Shown in pieces: positions 43,572-53,453 of a stretch of 64,000 nucleotides of DNA. Numbering within the stretch: position 1 is the first letter of the stretch; each line of letters opens with the position of its first letter. The stretch is taken from positions 992,001 to 1,056,000 of the forward strand of contig NZ_CP060395.1 of NCBI RefSeq assembly GCF_015840335.1, read 5' to 3'. The translations under genes and the position numbers were made by a program. This DNA comes from Synechococcus sp. CBW1108 (GTDB lineage Bacteria > Cyanobacteriota > Cyanobacteriia > PCC-6307 > Cyanobiaceae). The notes beneath the pieces are model-generated. The model saw only the letters and a program-made list of their open reading frames with translations. It searched no databases and was not told where the DNA came from.

Positions 43572-44712
43572 TCAGGCATGGGTCATTAAGTACTGGCCAT
43601 TACCGTTGAATTCACCATCGCAGGTGGCAAATATTGTGCCAAGCAACAACAGGTAAAATCGCCAGATGCGCCTAAATTTTGCATACTCCATGCCGTAGTC
43701 TAAGTGATTTATAAGGTCTTGAGAAGCATCGAATCGATCGAGCCAGGCGGTGAGCGTTCGGTGGTAGTTGGATCCATTCATATACCAACGCTGAAGGGTT
43801 TTGAGGTCGACACTGTGGCTTGGTATGGCATCGTGATTCCAATATCGACCGCCGGGGAAAATGTACTTATCGGTAAACCCTGAAGACATATTATTCGGAA
43901 TCCGCACGGTGATGATGTGAATCAAAACCTTCCCCTGGGGCTGCAGCAGGGAAGCCAGCCTGGCGAAGGCCTTTGTGAGATTGCCCACATGGCAAAACAC
44001 CCCAACGGAGATGATTTTGCTGAATTTTTTCCGGGAACACCACCTCATTGATGTCGCCCTCCACGAGGGTGAATCGCCCCGAGCTCAACTGGCTGCGCGG
44101 ATCGTTCATCTTCGCTCGCATATAGGCGCATTGGCCTCGGCTGAGGTTTACGCCGGTACAGCGCAAATTGGGAAATTTAGAAAGAATGTAATTGGGCACA
44201 CAGCCCCAGCCGCAGCCAAAGTCGAGAAGGTGATCACCATCCTCGATGCCCAACCGATCAATCATCTGGTCAATCATGTGTCGCTGGGATGCTGCCAGAT
44301 CCTCGGCGCCATTTTCCCAGAACCCGGTGCTGTATTTGGGATAGATTGGTTCCCAGTCACCCAGCATCTGATTCAGCATCTGCTGCGGCCGGTCATACTG
44401 AATCTCCATCAATTCCTTGGCTGATTCGGCGATCCGATCCGACTCGTTAAGCACCCATTCGTAAGGCGCCAGCAAGGCGGGGAAGTGGCGGAACAGAATT
44501 GGCATCGAGGCTTGGATCATACCTCGAAAAAGAGCACCTGGGATTTCGAGGCCGTTTATATAGGCTTCGGCCATCGCCATCTGGGTGCTGTTGAAGCCCG
44601 CTGCCAGGAGGCGGCTGCAGCGATAACCAAGTGATCCGGCGGAAGGCTGACGCAACACCTTGGGATCGAAACTGGAAAGGTCAGCGGACTGATCGAAGCT
44701 TGCAGTAGTCAT
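43572..44712 (-). pseudogene. CFA-synthase-like SAM methyltransferase, frameshifted at an A6 run
   Basis: The first part, from ATG 44712 (GAGG 6 bases upstream), contains DRPQQMLNQMLGDWEPIYPK, the SAM motif HLLDFGCGWGCVPNYILSKF and TGVNLSRGQCAYMRAKM, as in cyclopropane-fatty-acid synthase relatives. After VVFPEK the frame is lost; the rest, FSKIISVGVFCHVGNLTKAF to CDGEFNGNGQYLMTHA, lies one base away. The switch is at a run of six T on the plus strand (44025-44030); five would give one 379-residue protein. Base composition is AT-richer than neighbours, suggesting acquisition. Phase variation, transcriptional slippage or error are all possible. Confidence 0.8.
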
Positions 44713-44911
44713 AGAAAACCTCGGGTTGATCATTCCTCGCTACATCCAGCCTCAGCCAAATTTCGATGGCCAGTGGGCAGCTGGTTACTTTCTTTACAGC
44801 TATTTGAAAGGGGTCAAGCAAGCCTGGCCTGCGATTTACAGCAGCTCTGCTCCGCCCTGCCGCAGCGGCGATCTGAACAGGGCAGAGTTGGCTATCGAAT
44901 CAAGCAAACTC

Positions 44912-45436
44912 ATGACCGCTGGGGCCTTTGGCACAGAGGCGGATGGCTCCGCACCAGAGTGGGTTGACCCCGGCAGCTGGTTGCTGCTCTGCCGCAGCGT
45001 GCGCTTCGGTGACACCGACGCCGCCGGCGTGATGCACTTCCACCAGCTGCTGGGCTGGTGCCATGAGGCCTACGAGGAGAGCCTGGAGCGCTTCGGCATT
45101 GCGGCGGCGGAGGTGTTCCCGCGGCCGGGCCATAGCCCTGCCGTCGCCCTGCCGATCGTCCATTGCCAAGCCGACTTCCTGGCGCCCCTGGCCTGCGGCG
45201 ATCCTCTGGCGATCAAACTGGAGCCCCGACGGATCGATCCGGGCTGCTTTGAGCTGACTTACACCTTCCACCGCGGCAATCCCAGCGATGACCAACCCGT
45301 GGCCCGCGGCCTCAGTCGCCACCTGGCGATCAACAGCGCCAGCAGGGTCCGTTGCCCCCTGCCCGACCCGATAGTCCGCTGGCTGGAGGCCTCTGCAGCC
45401 AGCGGCGCGCTCCTCAGCCGTTCTGAGACCTGCTGA
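44912..45436 (+). CDS. Hotdog thioesterase, likely 1,4-dihydroxy-2-naphthoyl-CoA hydrolase
   Basis: 174 residues from ATG 44912. LLLCRSVRFGDTDAAGVMHF then HQLLGWCHEAYEESLERFGI is the 4-HBT-type hotdog active site (Asp in DTDAAG). It lies beside menE, menC and menA, which supports the DHNA-CoA hydrolase step of phylloquinone synthesis (Slr0204 type). The open frame extends 62 codons upstream without family similarity. Confidence 0.82.
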   Translation: MTAGAFGTEADGSAPEWVDPGSWLLLCRSVRFGDTDAAGVMHFHQLLGWCHEAYEESLERFGIAAAEVFPRPGHSPAVALPIVHCQADFLAPLACGDPLAIKLEPRRIDPGCFELTYTFHRGNPSDDQPVARGLSRHLAINSASRVRCPLPDPIVRWLEASAASGALLSRSETC

Positions 45437-45605
45437 ACACCACAAATAGGGCGGCCAGTTGGAGGGGCAGCAGGCAGGCCAGCTGGGCCAGGGGATGGAA
45501 GCCGTCAGGGGGAATGGCCGCCAGGCTGGCAAAACTCAGCGCCGCTGCCAGGCCCAGGCCAAGCAGGGGCCCGCGGCGCAGGGCAGCGGCGGCAATGGGC
45601 GGCAT
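45414..45605 (-). CDS. Small two-helix membrane protein
   Basis: 63 residues from ATG 45605: two hydrophobic segments (LLGLGLAAALSFASLAA and LAQLACLLPLQLAALFVVFS) around a short loop. It starts immediately at the TM2 gene's stop and overlaps the convergent thioesterase gene by 23 bases. No family recognised. Confidence 0.5.
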   Translation of the reverse strand: MPPIAAAALRRGPLLGLGLAAALSFASLAAIPPDGFHPLAQLACLLPLQLAALFVVFSRSQNG

Positions 45606-45883
45606 CAGAACCACTCCCTCTGAGCATCGATGTACATCGCCTGGAATTCCTCCGGCGTTTTGGTGAGATAAATGATGCCTTCGATCAGGCCGATCACCCC
45701 CAGCGCAAAGCTGGCAACGCCGCAGGTCACCACTCCGCCGACCAATGACCCCACCAGCATGATCACCCCAGGCCTGGTGTAACCCAGCACAAATTTGTGC
45801 ACGCCAAAGGCCCCCAGGAAAATGCCCGTTAGCCCGGCCGCCAGTTTGCGGTTGCTGAGTTCGGAATCGCTGAGTTTGGCCAT
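45605..45883 (-). CDS. TM2-domain protein
   Basis: About 92 residues from ATG 45883. RKLAAGLTGIFLGAFGVHKF then VLGYTRPGVIMLVGSLVGGV and GVIGLIEGIIYLT is the TM2 domain, two membrane helices with the G..G.H.FYLG-like loop. Function unknown. Confidence 0.85.
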   Translation of the reverse strand: MAKLSDSELSNRKLAAGLTGIFLGAFGVHKFVLGYTRPGVIMLVGSLVGGVVTCGVASFALGVIGLIEGIIYLTKTPEEFQAMYIDAQREWF

Positions 45884-45902
45884 TTTCCCCAACCCGGTGG
45901 TG

Positions 45903-47114
45903 TCAGCCCATTGGCCCAGCTTTTAGCGAGGCCAGCCACTGCTGCCAACAATGGCGCTGCCATTTGCCATCAGCCGTGGGGGCCAGCGGCCCGCAGACCA
46001 CCCAGCGCTGGGGCCGCTCCGCGGGGGGCCAGGCCTGGCTGCAGGCCGCCAGATTCGCCAGCAGCGCCTCCGGATCAGCCCCGGAGTGGGGCCGCACCAG
46101 GGCGACTAGCCGCTGGCCCCACTCCGGATCGTTCACCGGCAACAGCAGCAGTGCCTGCAGGGGCAGGCCGGCCAGCGCCGCGGCCGCCAGCAGGCGTTCC
46201 TCCAGCTCCTCGGGGAAGACGGTTTCAGCGCCGCTGTGGATGGCCCCATCGAGGCGGCCCCGCACCAGCAGACCATCGGGCCCCAGCTCGCCGCCATCGC
46301 CGCTGCACCACCAGCCCGCCCCGTTGCGCGGCAGGGGCTGCAGCTGGCCGGACTCCAGCCAGCCAGGGCTGAGCCGGCTGGCCCGCACGGCGATGGCGCC
46401 GCTGGCAGCTTCGATCTGCAGCTCCACATCGACCAGGGGCTGGCCGCAGCCGCTGGCACCAGAGAGGAAGAGATCCGGCGCCAGGGCACACACCATGGCA
46501 GCGGTTTCGGTGGCGCCGTAGCAGGGGGCCAGCCGCAACCCCGCGCTGCGGGCTCGCCCGGCCAGGCTGGCGGGCAGGGGTGCGCCGCCCAGCCAGATCA
46601 CCGCCATCTGCCGCAACCAGGCCAACCCCGACGGTGTCGCCATCAGCCGTTGCAGCTGGGTAGGCACCAGGGAGAGCAGCACGGGGCGATCGCTGGGCAG
46701 GGGCAGCGCCGCCGCCATCACCTCCGGCTGCCGCAGCAGGGCTGGCTCCACCTGCTGCAAACAGCAGCCCCACTGCCTGGAGCGCACCAGCGGCAGCAGC
46801 CCACTGACGTGGTGCAGCGGCAGGGGGTTGAGATGCAGGCAGGCCGCCGGCTCGATGCCCTGGGCTGCCAGCCAGGTGCCGGTGGCCGCCGCCGAGGCCT
46901 GCAGGTGCGAGAGGGGCTGCAGGCACCACCGGCGCCGGCCGCTGCTGCCGCCGCTGCCCACCAGCACGCCCGGCCCCCACCCCTGCAGCTGCTCGAGCAC
47001 CCCCGCCGGACCAGCCGGGCCGAAGGCCGCCGCCAACTCAACCTGCTGGGCGGCGGCGGCCAAGGGCACGACCAGGCCGCAGTCCCAGGCTTGCAGCAGC
47101 TGCTGGGGCCTCAT
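45903..47114 (-). CDS. menE: AMP-binding ligase, likely o-succinylbenzoate-CoA ligase
   Basis: About 403 residues from ATG 47114, short for the ANL family. VLVGSGGSSGRRRW is the P-loop-like segment, LAPCYGATETAAMVCAL the adenylate motif, WWCSGDGGELGPDGLLVRGR the hinge region and DGKWQRH the catalytic lysine. Its start overlaps the menC stop (ATGA), and the order menA-menC-menE supports activation of o-succinylbenzoate. Confidence 0.88.
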   Translation of the reverse strand: MRPQQLLQAWDCGLVVPLAAAAQQVELAAAFGPAGPAGVLEQLQGWGPGVLVGSGGSSGRRRWCLQPLSHLQASAAATGTWLAAQGIEPAACLHLNPLPLHHVSGLLPLVRSRQWGCCLQQVEPALLRQPEVMAAALPLPSDRPVLLSLVPTQLQRLMATPSGLAWLRQMAVIWLGGAPLPASLAGRARSAGLRLAPCYGATETAAMVCALAPDLFLSGASGCGQPLVDVELQIEAASGAIAVRASRLSPGWLESGQLQPLPRNGAGWWCSGDGGELGPDGLLVRGRLDGAIHSGAETVFPEELEERLLAAAALAGLPLQALLLLPVNDPEWGQRLVALVRPHSGADPEALLANLAACSQAWPPAERPQRWVVCGPLAPTADGKWQRHCWQQWLASLKAGPMG

Positions 47115-48085
47115 CGAACTCCTCCTCCCCCAGCTGCCTGCCACACCCTGGCCGGATCCGGGGCTGCCAGGTCCCCCTGGGGCCGCCAGCCACTAGCCAG
47201 GCCCGGTGCGGCCGGGGTGGGCCCCTGGGCCTGCAGGGCCGCCAGATGGTGCAGCCAGCGCCGGCCGATGCCGGTTTCAAAGGCGGTGCTGAGCATCAGC
47301 AGCGGGGCGCCCTGCTCCAGCGTCGCCAACAGCGGCCGCGGATCCCCCTCCTGGCTGGGCCGCCGCACCTGCCAGCCCGACCAGCTCTGCCGTAACCAGG
47401 GCTGCTGCTGCAGGGATTCATCCAGGGCCACCGGCACTCGGGTGGCCAGGGCCTCCAGGCCCGCCAGGTCGGCAGGGCCCAGGGGCTGCTCCAGCCATTC
47501 CAGCCGGGGCTCGCCGGCGAGCCGCTCGGCCCAGGCCCAGGCCGTGGCCGGCTGCCAGCCCCCATTGGCATCCAGGCGCAGGCGCCCGTCTGCGGGCAGG
47601 AGTTGGAGCAGCTGCTCCAGCACGGAGCGTTCCAGCCCATCGGGGTGCACCGCCACCTTCCACTTGAACACCGGCAGCTCGCCCCGGGGCAGCGCCAGCC
47701 GCTCCAGGGCCGCCGGACCGGCCGGCAGCAACCGGGCCGAGGGGGGGGGCGGCAGCCAGCGCTCCTGGGGCAGGCCATCGAGCTCGGCCAGAGCCGCTCC
47801 CAGGGCGAAGCCGAGGCTGGGCGGCAAGGTGCTGGCCGCCAGGGCCCCCTCCAGCTGGGGCCGGGAGCATTGGGGCCCCAGGCCTTCAATCGCCGCCGCC
47901 AGGGGCTCCAGCTGCCCATCCAGCGGGGCGGCCTCTCCCCAGCCCACCAGCCCCTCGGGGCTGTGCAGCCGCAACAGCCAGCCGCGCTTCCCGGCGATGC
48001 GGCCCCTGGCGGTGCTGAGGGCCTGGGGCAAGCTGAGCCCAAAAGGCCGCCACGTCAGCCCCAACCAGCCAACCCCTGCCGCCAT
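47111..48085 (-). CDS. menC: o-Succinylbenzoate synthase
   Basis: Enolase-superfamily dehydratase of phylloquinone synthesis. 324 residues. FKWKVAV holds the KxK catalytic lysine, LRLDANGGWQPATAWAWAER and WLEQPLGP the metal ligands, and VALDESLQQQPW the third ligand. Three bases separate it from menA upstream. Confidence 0.9.
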   Translation of the reverse strand: MAAGVGWLGLTWRPFGLSLPQALSTARGRIAGKRGWLLRLHSPEGLVGWGEAAPLDGQLEPLAAAIEGLGPQCSRPQLEGALAASTLPPSLGFALGAALAELDGLPQERWLPPPPSARLLPAGPAALERLALPRGELPVFKWKVAVHPDGLERSVLEQLLQLLPADGRLRLDANGGWQPATAWAWAERLAGEPRLEWLEQPLGPADLAGLEALATRVPVALDESLQQQPWLRQSWSGWQVRRPSQEGDPRPLLATLEQGAPLLMLSTAFETGIGRRWLHHLAALQAQGPTPAAPGLASGWRPQGDLAAPDPARVWQAAGGGGVR

Positions 48086-48088
48086 CGC

Positions 48089-49051
48089 TCAGCCCCACCA
48101 GCGGCCCAGGGCCAGCCCCAGGGCCAGGCCGAGCCCACTGAGCGCCTGAAAACGCAGGGCCAGAAACTTACTGCCGCCGATGCGACTGCCATCGTGGTGG
48201 TGCTGGCTCAACAAGTCGATCAGCCGCCGGGCCGGCGGCAAACCGATCACCCCGAGCAGGGCCGTGGGCGGCCAGCGCAGGGCCGCGGGCCCAACCAGCA
48301 CAGGCGCCCACTGCAGAGCCAGGCTGGCGGCCACAAACCAGGGCACCAGCCGCGCCGCCGTCGCCGTTCCCAGGCGCACCACCGGCGATCGCTTGCCGTT
48401 GGCGCCGTCCTCACCCACCTGGTGAAAGTGGGAGCAGAACAGCACCAAGGTGGTGGCCAGAGCCGGACCGCTGCCCAGTTCCAGCGCCTCTCGCCAGGGC
48501 AGCACCGCCCCGGCGCTTGGGGGCGCCAAAGCCACCAGGGCGGCGGCGGTGGCCAGGGGGCCAAAGGCCAGCCAGCAGAGGGGTTCCCCCAGGCCCCGAT
48601 AACCCAGCCGAAACGGCGGGCCCTGGTAGATGTAACCCAGGCCGCAGCAGGCCAGCACCAGGCCCAGCACCGCCGGGCTACTGCGCCAGGCCACCAGGGC
48701 CATCAGGGCCAATCCCCCCAGCAGGCAACCATTGGCCAACCAGGCCACCCGGTCACGGCGGCCGGTGAGATTGACCAGCGAATGGGGTTTGCCGTGGGTG
48801 TCCACGCCGGTGTCGGCGTCGAAAACATCGTTGGCCAGGTTTTCCCAGGCCAGCAGCAGCATCGCCGCCAGCAGAAACAGCAGTAACTGGTCGAGACGCA
48901 CCGGCTCCGCCCGGCCGAAGCGCCAGCCCGCAGCCAGCAGCACCGGCATCACCGCCACCGCATACATCGGCCACTTGATAGCGGCCTGCCACAGCTGCCG
49001 CCGATCCGGCGGGCTGGCGTAACGGCTTGCGACGACCTTGGGCTCAGTCAT
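48089..49051 (-). CDS. menA: 1,4-Dihydroxy-2-naphthoate phytyltransferase
   Basis: UbiA-type membrane prenyltransferase, 320 residues from ATG 49051, about eight helices. The first Asp-rich motif is WENLANDVFDADTGVDTHGK; FCSHFHQVGEDGANGKRSPV is the second. Attaches the phytyl chain in phylloquinone synthesis. Its ATG overlaps the likely ATG of the divergent isochorismate synthase. Confidence 0.92.
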   Translation of the reverse strand: MTEPKVVASRYASPPDRRQLWQAAIKWPMYAVAVMPVLLAAGWRFGRAEPVRLDQLLLFLLAAMLLLAWENLANDVFDADTGVDTHGKPHSLVNLTGRRDRVAWLANGCLLGGLALMALVAWRSSPAVLGLVLACCGLGYIYQGPPFRLGYRGLGEPLCWLAFGPLATAAALVALAPPSAGAVLPWREALELGSGPALATTLVLFCSHFHQVGEDGANGKRSPVVRLGTATAARLVPWFVAASLALQWAPVLVGPAALRWPPTALLGVIGLPPARRLIDLLSQHHHDGSRIGGSKFLALRFQALSGLGLALGLALGRWWG

Positions 49052-50567
49052 GGGGGCCGCAGGCGGCAGCCGCTGCAGGGCCCATACATTTGAGCAGCTC
49101 TCTGTCGCGCCCCGGCCCCTTCTGGTGCAGGCCTCCCATCCCTTCACCGATTCCCCAGGCGGTTCGTCTGGGAATTCGTTCACGGATCTGCTGACCGCCG
49201 CCAATGGGCAGGCCCGTCAGCTGGAGGAGGACGGCGTTCTCAGCCTGGCCCTGCCGCTGGCCGGCGGCGACCCCCTATTGCTGCTGCCTCACCTGGAGCC
49301 CAGCGGCGGCGATGGCTTCCGTTTCCTCTGGGATGGAGCTCCGGGGCTCTGCATTGCCGCCGCCGGCCGCACCAACAGCCTGGAGCTGAGTGGCCCGCGC
49401 CGCTTCGAGCTGGCCCAGCGCTTCGCCAGCGCCAGCCTCAGCCGTCTGGCCACAACCAACACCGGCCCACCCCTGGCCCGGCCCAGGGTGCTGCTGGCCT
49501 TCGCCTTCTTCGATGCGCCCCTGCGGAGCGAACCGGGGTCGGTGCCCGGGGTGCAGGCGGTGCTGCCGCTCTGGCAACTCAGCCGCCAGGGGCAGCACTG
49601 CTGGCTGCGGCTGCAACGGCCGATTGGCGGCGGGGTGACGCCACGGCAGCTGGCAGAGGAACTCTGGGAACAGGCCCGCCGGCTGGAGCAACTGGTGGAG
49701 CAGGCGGAGGAACCAGGCTGGAGCGAGCTGGGCGGGATCGGCCTGCGCTGGAGCGCCCCCTGGCAAGGCAGCTATCGCTTCGCCGTGGCCGAGGCCCTGA
49801 GCAAAGTTGAGGCGGGCGAATTGAAAAAGGTGGTGCTGGCGGTGCGCCAGGAGCTCCAGCTCGACACCGCCCCCGACCCCCTGGCCCTGCTCGCCCCCCT
49901 GCGACGGCACCAGGGCGGCAGCTGCCGCTTCCTGTGGCAACAGGGGCCCGGCTCGGCCCTGATCGGCGCCTCCCCGGAGCGGTTGCTCACCGTGTGCCAG
50001 GGCCAGCTGCGCAGTGATGCCCTGGCCGGCACCGCCCCGGCGGGGGATCAGGCGGCGGCCCTGCTGCACTCCAGCAAGGACCGCCACGAACACGAGCTGG
50101 TGGTGGACACCATCACTGCCGTACTGGCCCGAGCTGGCCTCACCCCCCGCCGGCCCCGCCACCCCCGCCTGGCGCGCCATGGCCAACTGGTTCACCTGCA
50201 CACACCGATCACGGCAGCCCTGGCCCGGCACCAGCCCCTCACCATTGCCGCAGCCCTCCATCCCACCCCCGCCGTGGCCGGCCTGCCCAGGCGCGAGGCG
50301 ATGGCCTGGCTACGCAGCCTCGAACCCTTTGAACGGGGCCACTACGCCGCCCCGATCGGCTGGATCGACAGCGCCGGTGACGCCGACCTGCGGGTGGCAA
50401 TCCGCAGCGGCACGTTGCGGGGGGATCGCCTTGAGCTCACCGCCGGCGCGGGGCTGGTGCGCGGCTCGACGGTGGAGCGGGAGCTGGCGGAAGTGGCCCT
50501 CAAGCTCGGCGTTCTCCAGCAACAGCTGGATCTGCCCGCTCAGGCCAGCAGCCGCTCGATCGTCTGA
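49050..50567 (+). CDS. menF: Isochorismate synthase
   Basis: Converts chorismate to isochorismate, first step of phylloquinone synthesis. About 505 residues. C-terminal chorismate-binding motifs: [60 protein letters not shown], and [20 protein letters not shown]. The start is uncertain: ATG 49050 lies inside the menA start codon region and the first 40 residues show no similarity, so a later start is possible. Confidence 0.9.
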   Translation: MGAAGGSRCRAHTFEQLSVAPRPLLVQASHPFTDSPGGSSGNSFTDLLTAANGQARQLEEDGVLSLALPLAGGDPLLLLPHLEPSGGDGFRFLWDGAPGLCIAAAGRTNSLELSGPRRFELAQRFASASLSRLATTNTGPPLARPRVLLAFAFFDAPLRSEPGSVPGVQAVLPLWQLSRQGQHCWLRLQRPIGGGVTPRQLAEELWEQARRLEQLVEQAEEPGWSELGGIGLRWSAPWQGSYRFAVAEALSKVEAGELKKVVLAVRQELQLDTAPDPLALLAPLRRHQGGSCRFLWQQGPGSALIGASPERLLTVCQGQLRSDALAGTAPAGDQAAALLHSSKDRHEHELVVDTITAVLARAGLTPRRPRHPRLARHGQLVHLHTPITAALARHQPLTIAAALHPTPAVAGLPRREAMAWLRSLEPFERGHYAAPIGWIDSAGDADLRVAIRSGTLRGDRLELTAGAGLVRGSTVERELAEVALKLGVLQQQLDLPAQASSRSIV

Positions 50568-51487
50568 TCCGCCAGCGGGATCCCTCCCAACCGCTCCACC
50601 TCGCGCACGCCGGTGGGGCTGGTGACGTTGATCTCGCTGAGCCGGCCGTCGATCACATCGATGCCCACGAAAAACAGGCCTTCTGCCTGGAGCGCGGGCG
50701 CCAGCTCGGCGCAGATGGCCCGCTCGGCGGCACTGAGCTCAGTGGCCTCAGGGGCCCCGCCCAGGGCCAGATTGCTGCGGAACTCACCACCGGTGGGCTT
50801 GCGATTCACCGCCCCGAGCGGCTCCCCATCCACCAGCAGGATGCGCTTGTCGCCAGCGCTCACCCCGGGCAGGAAGGCCTGCACCATCACCGGCAGACTC
50901 TCCTGGCCTGTCACCAGCTCCAGCAGGGCCCGCAGACCCGGCGTGGCCGCGGCGGCAAACACCACCCCCTGGCCGGCCCGCCCCCCCAGGGGCTTAAGCA
51001 CCACCTCCCGATGCTCGGCCGTGAAGGCCGCCAGGGCGTCCACCCGGCTGGCCACCAGGGTCGGCGCCATCAGGTGGCTCCAGCGCAGGGAACTGAGCTT
51101 TTCGTTCCAGGCCCTCAGGGCCGCGGGGCGATTCAGCACCCGCACCCCCTGGCGCTCCGCCAAATCCAGCAGGTGGGTCGCATAGAGGTAGGCCTCATCC
51201 ACCGGTGGGTCCTTACGCATCCACACATGGGGGAAGGCCGTAAGCGGCAGCCGCTGGGAATCGCCCAAGCCATACCAACTGGCTGCACCATCGGGCTGGG
51301 GCACAAGTGGCTGGGCCAACGCCCAGGCGCCATGGCCCCCGGGCCCATCGGCAGCGGCAAAATCGGCCATGGTGCAGACCCACACCTGCTCACCGGCCCG
51401 CTGGGCCGCCTGGATCAGGGCCACGCTGGAATCATTGGCCGGGTTGAGCCGGGCAATCGGATCGATCACGAACAGCTGGGAGGCCAC
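50540..51487 (-). CDS. gshB: Glutathione synthetase
   Basis: ATP-grasp enzyme joining glycine to gamma-glutamylcysteine. 315 residues. [20 protein letters not shown] at the N-terminus, [36 protein letters not shown] (ATP-grasp loop) and [20 protein letters not shown] are typical. Three bases after grxC on the same strand. Confidence 0.95.
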   Translation of the reverse strand: MASQLFVIDPIARLNPANDSSVALIQAAQRAGEQVWVCTMADFAAADGPGGHGAWALAQPLVPQPDGAASWYGLGDSQRLPLTAFPHVWMRKDPPVDEAYLYATHLLDLAERQGVRVLNRPAALRAWNEKLSSLRWSHLMAPTLVASRVDALAAFTAEHREVVLKPLGGRAGQGVVFAAAATPGLRALLELVTGQESLPVMVQAFLPGVSAGDKRILLVDGEPLGAVNRKPTGGEFRSNLALGGAPEATELSAAERAICAELAPALQAEGLFFVGIDVIDGRLSEINVTSPTGVREVERLGGIPLADQTIERLLA

Positions 51488-51490
51488 CGC

Positions 51491-51751
51491 TCAGCTCGCC
51501 AGCAGGGCGTCGAGCTGGCCGGAGCGCTCGAGGGCATGCAGATCGTCGCAGCCACCCACGTGCTGGCCGTTGATGAAGGTCTGGGGCACGCTGCGCCGCC
51601 CACCGCTCTTGGCGGCCATGGCCGAGCGGGCAGCCTCATCACCGTCGATCACATATTCGCTATAGGCGACGCCCTTGCGGTCGAGCAGGGCCTTGGCACG
51701 AATGCAGAAGGGGCAGAACCGCCAGGTGTAAATCTCAACGGTGGCGGCCAT
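51491..51751 (-). CDS. grxC: Glutaredoxin 3
   Basis: 86 residues. IYTWRFCPFCIRAKALLDRK holds the CPFC dithiol active site; SVPQTFINGQHVGGCDDLHA holds the glutathione-binding cis-proline and GGCDD. Upstream of gshB, so glutathione synthesis and use are coupled. Confidence 0.96.
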   Translation of the reverse strand: MAATVEIYTWRFCPFCIRAKALLDRKGVAYSEYVIDGDEAARSAMAAKSGGRRSVPQTFINGQHVGGCDDLHALERSGQLDALLAS

Positions 51752-51782
51752 CAGGGCCCTTGCACAGATGAACTGATCCTAG

Positions 51783-52001
51783 AAGTGGTCGCAGGCGAAG
51801 CTCCTCTGCGACCATGGCCTGATGGACGATGTCTCCCGCAGCGGCGAAGCCCTGGTCATTACCAAGAACGGCCAGCCCGTTGCGGAGCTTCATCCGTGCC
51901 GCGGTACTCGCCGCGCCAGTCCTTTTGGGCTGCACCTCGCCACCCGCCTCGACGGCGACGTCGTGGCGCCCCTGGACGAACCCTGGGATGTCCTGCAGTG
52001 A
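51783..52001 (+). pseudogene. Phd/YefM-type antitoxin, N-terminally degraded
   Basis: The readable core is MDDVSRSGEALVITKNGQPV then AELHPCRGTRRASPFG and GDVVAPLDEPWDVLQ, the usual Phd-type antitoxin that precedes a PIN toxin. The preceding 13 codons (KWSQAKLLCDHGL) only faintly resemble the normal FKAKCLALMD start and carry no start codon. Stop TGA overlaps the following vapC GTG. Confidence 0.6.
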
Positions 52002-52114
52002 TTCTGCTGGATAGCCACGTCCTGCTTTGGCTGGACCGAGATGACGCCCAACTCGGCCACCAAGCCATTCTCAACTGGCCAGGCTCCCTGGAGCGATTGG
52101 ACGGGAGCCACTGA
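51998..52114 (+). pseudogene. VapC toxin reduced to its two ends
   Basis: 38 codons. VILLDSHVLLWLDRDDAQLG is the N-terminus of the PIN toxin paired with Phd-type antitoxins; AILNWPGSLERLD resembles its C-terminus. The roughly 90 residues between, including the other acidic residues, are missing in frame. Non-functional. Confidence 0.65.
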
Positions 52115-52143
52115 TACGGTCAGATCATCAGAAGGCCATCGCC

Positions 52144-53299
52144 GTGACCGCCGCCAGCACCCCCGCCGCAGTGCCGCTCGACCTCACCGACTTCAAGCGC
52201 GACCTCTCCGAGCTCACCGACCGCCTGGGCCATGCCCAGGACTGTCTTTGACGTACCGGCCCTGAAAGCCCGGCAACAAGACCTGGAGCAGCTGGCCTCC
52301 CAGAGCGACTTCTGGGACGACCAAAAAGCAGCCCAGGCCAAGATGCGCCAGCTCGATGAAGTGAGGGCCCAGCTCGAGCAGCTGGCCGCTTGGCGGGCGA
52401 CGGTGGTCGATGGTGAAGCCACCCTCGAGCTCTACGGCCTCGAGCCCGATGGGGAGCTGCTGGCCGAATCGAACCAGGCCCTGCAGAAGCTACGGGCCGA
52501 TCTGGACCGCTGGGAGCTGGAGCGCCTGCTCTCTGGCCCCTACGACAAGGAGGGCGCCGTGATCAGCATCAACGCCGGCGCCGGCGGCACCGACGCCCAG
52601 GACTGGGCCCTGATGCTGATGCGCATGTACACCCGCTGGGCCGAAGACCACGGCATGAAGGTCAGTGTGGACGAGCTCAGCGAAGGGGAAGAGGCGGGCA
52701 TCAAGAGCTGCACTATCGAGATCGAGGGCCGCTACGCCTACGGCTACCTGCGCAACGAAAAGGGCACCCACCGGCTGGTGCGGATCAGCCCTTTTAATGC
52801 AAACGACAAGCGCCAGACGAGCTTTGCCGGTGTGGAGGTGATGCCCAAGATCGAGGAGGAGGTGAAGCTCAACATCCCCGACAAAGACCTGGAAATCACC
52901 ACCAGCCGCTCCGGCGGCGCCGGCGGCCAGAACGTCAACAAGGTGGAGACGGCCGTGCGCATCCTGCACATCCCAACAGGCCTGGCCGTGCGCTGCACCC
53001 AGGAGCGCTCCCAACTTCAAAACAAAGAAAAGGCCATGGCCCTGCTGATGGCCAAGCTGCTGGTGATCGCCCAGGAACAGCGGGCTTCCGAGATTGCAGA
53101 CATCCGCGGCGATATCGTGGAAGCTGCCTGGGGCAACCAGATCCGCAATTACGTGTTTCATCCATACCAGATGGTGAAGGATCTGCGCACCCAGCAGGAA
53201 ACCACCGACGTGCAGGGCGTGATGGACGGCGACCTGGACCCCTTCATCCAGAGCCTGCTGCACGCGGGTGTCGAAGTCGGAGCGGGCGGCGATGGCTGA
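52144..53299 (+). CDS. prfB: Peptide chain release factor 2, with programmed +1 frameshift
   Basis: RF2 ends translation at UGA and UAA. The first frame, from GTG 52144 (or GTG 52171), reads [20 protein letters not shown] then AQDCL and meets TGA at 52249-52251. Slippage at CTTTGAC lets the second frame (from GAC 52250) continue [20 protein letters not shown] to the end: about 384 residues in all. An AGGA lies just upstream of the slip site as the internal Shine-Dalgarno. RF2 signatures [15 protein letters not shown] (SPF) and [16 protein letters not shown] (GGQ) are intact. Confidence 0.95.
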
Positions 53300-53450
53300 C
53301 GAAAATCCCAGTTTCATCAAGCTCGCCATGCGCAACATGGTGCGCAAGGGCCGCCAGAGCTTGTTCCACTTCGGCCTCACGGCCCTGGGACTCTCCGGGT
53401 TTCTGGTGCTGATCGCCTGGTTGGGCCGCCCCCAGCTGCCGGGGGGCTGA
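53292..53450 (+). CDS. DUF3285-family small membrane protein
   Basis: 52 residues from ATG 53292, overlapping prfB by 8 bases. [20 protein letters not shown] then [20 protein letters not shown] matches the cyanobacterial DUF3285 family, one membrane helix. Found between prfB and ybeY in related genomes. Function unknown. Confidence 0.85.
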   Translation: MADENPSFIKLAMRNMVRKGRQSLFHFGLTALGLSGFLVLIAWLGRPQLPGG

Positions 53451-53453
53451 GCT

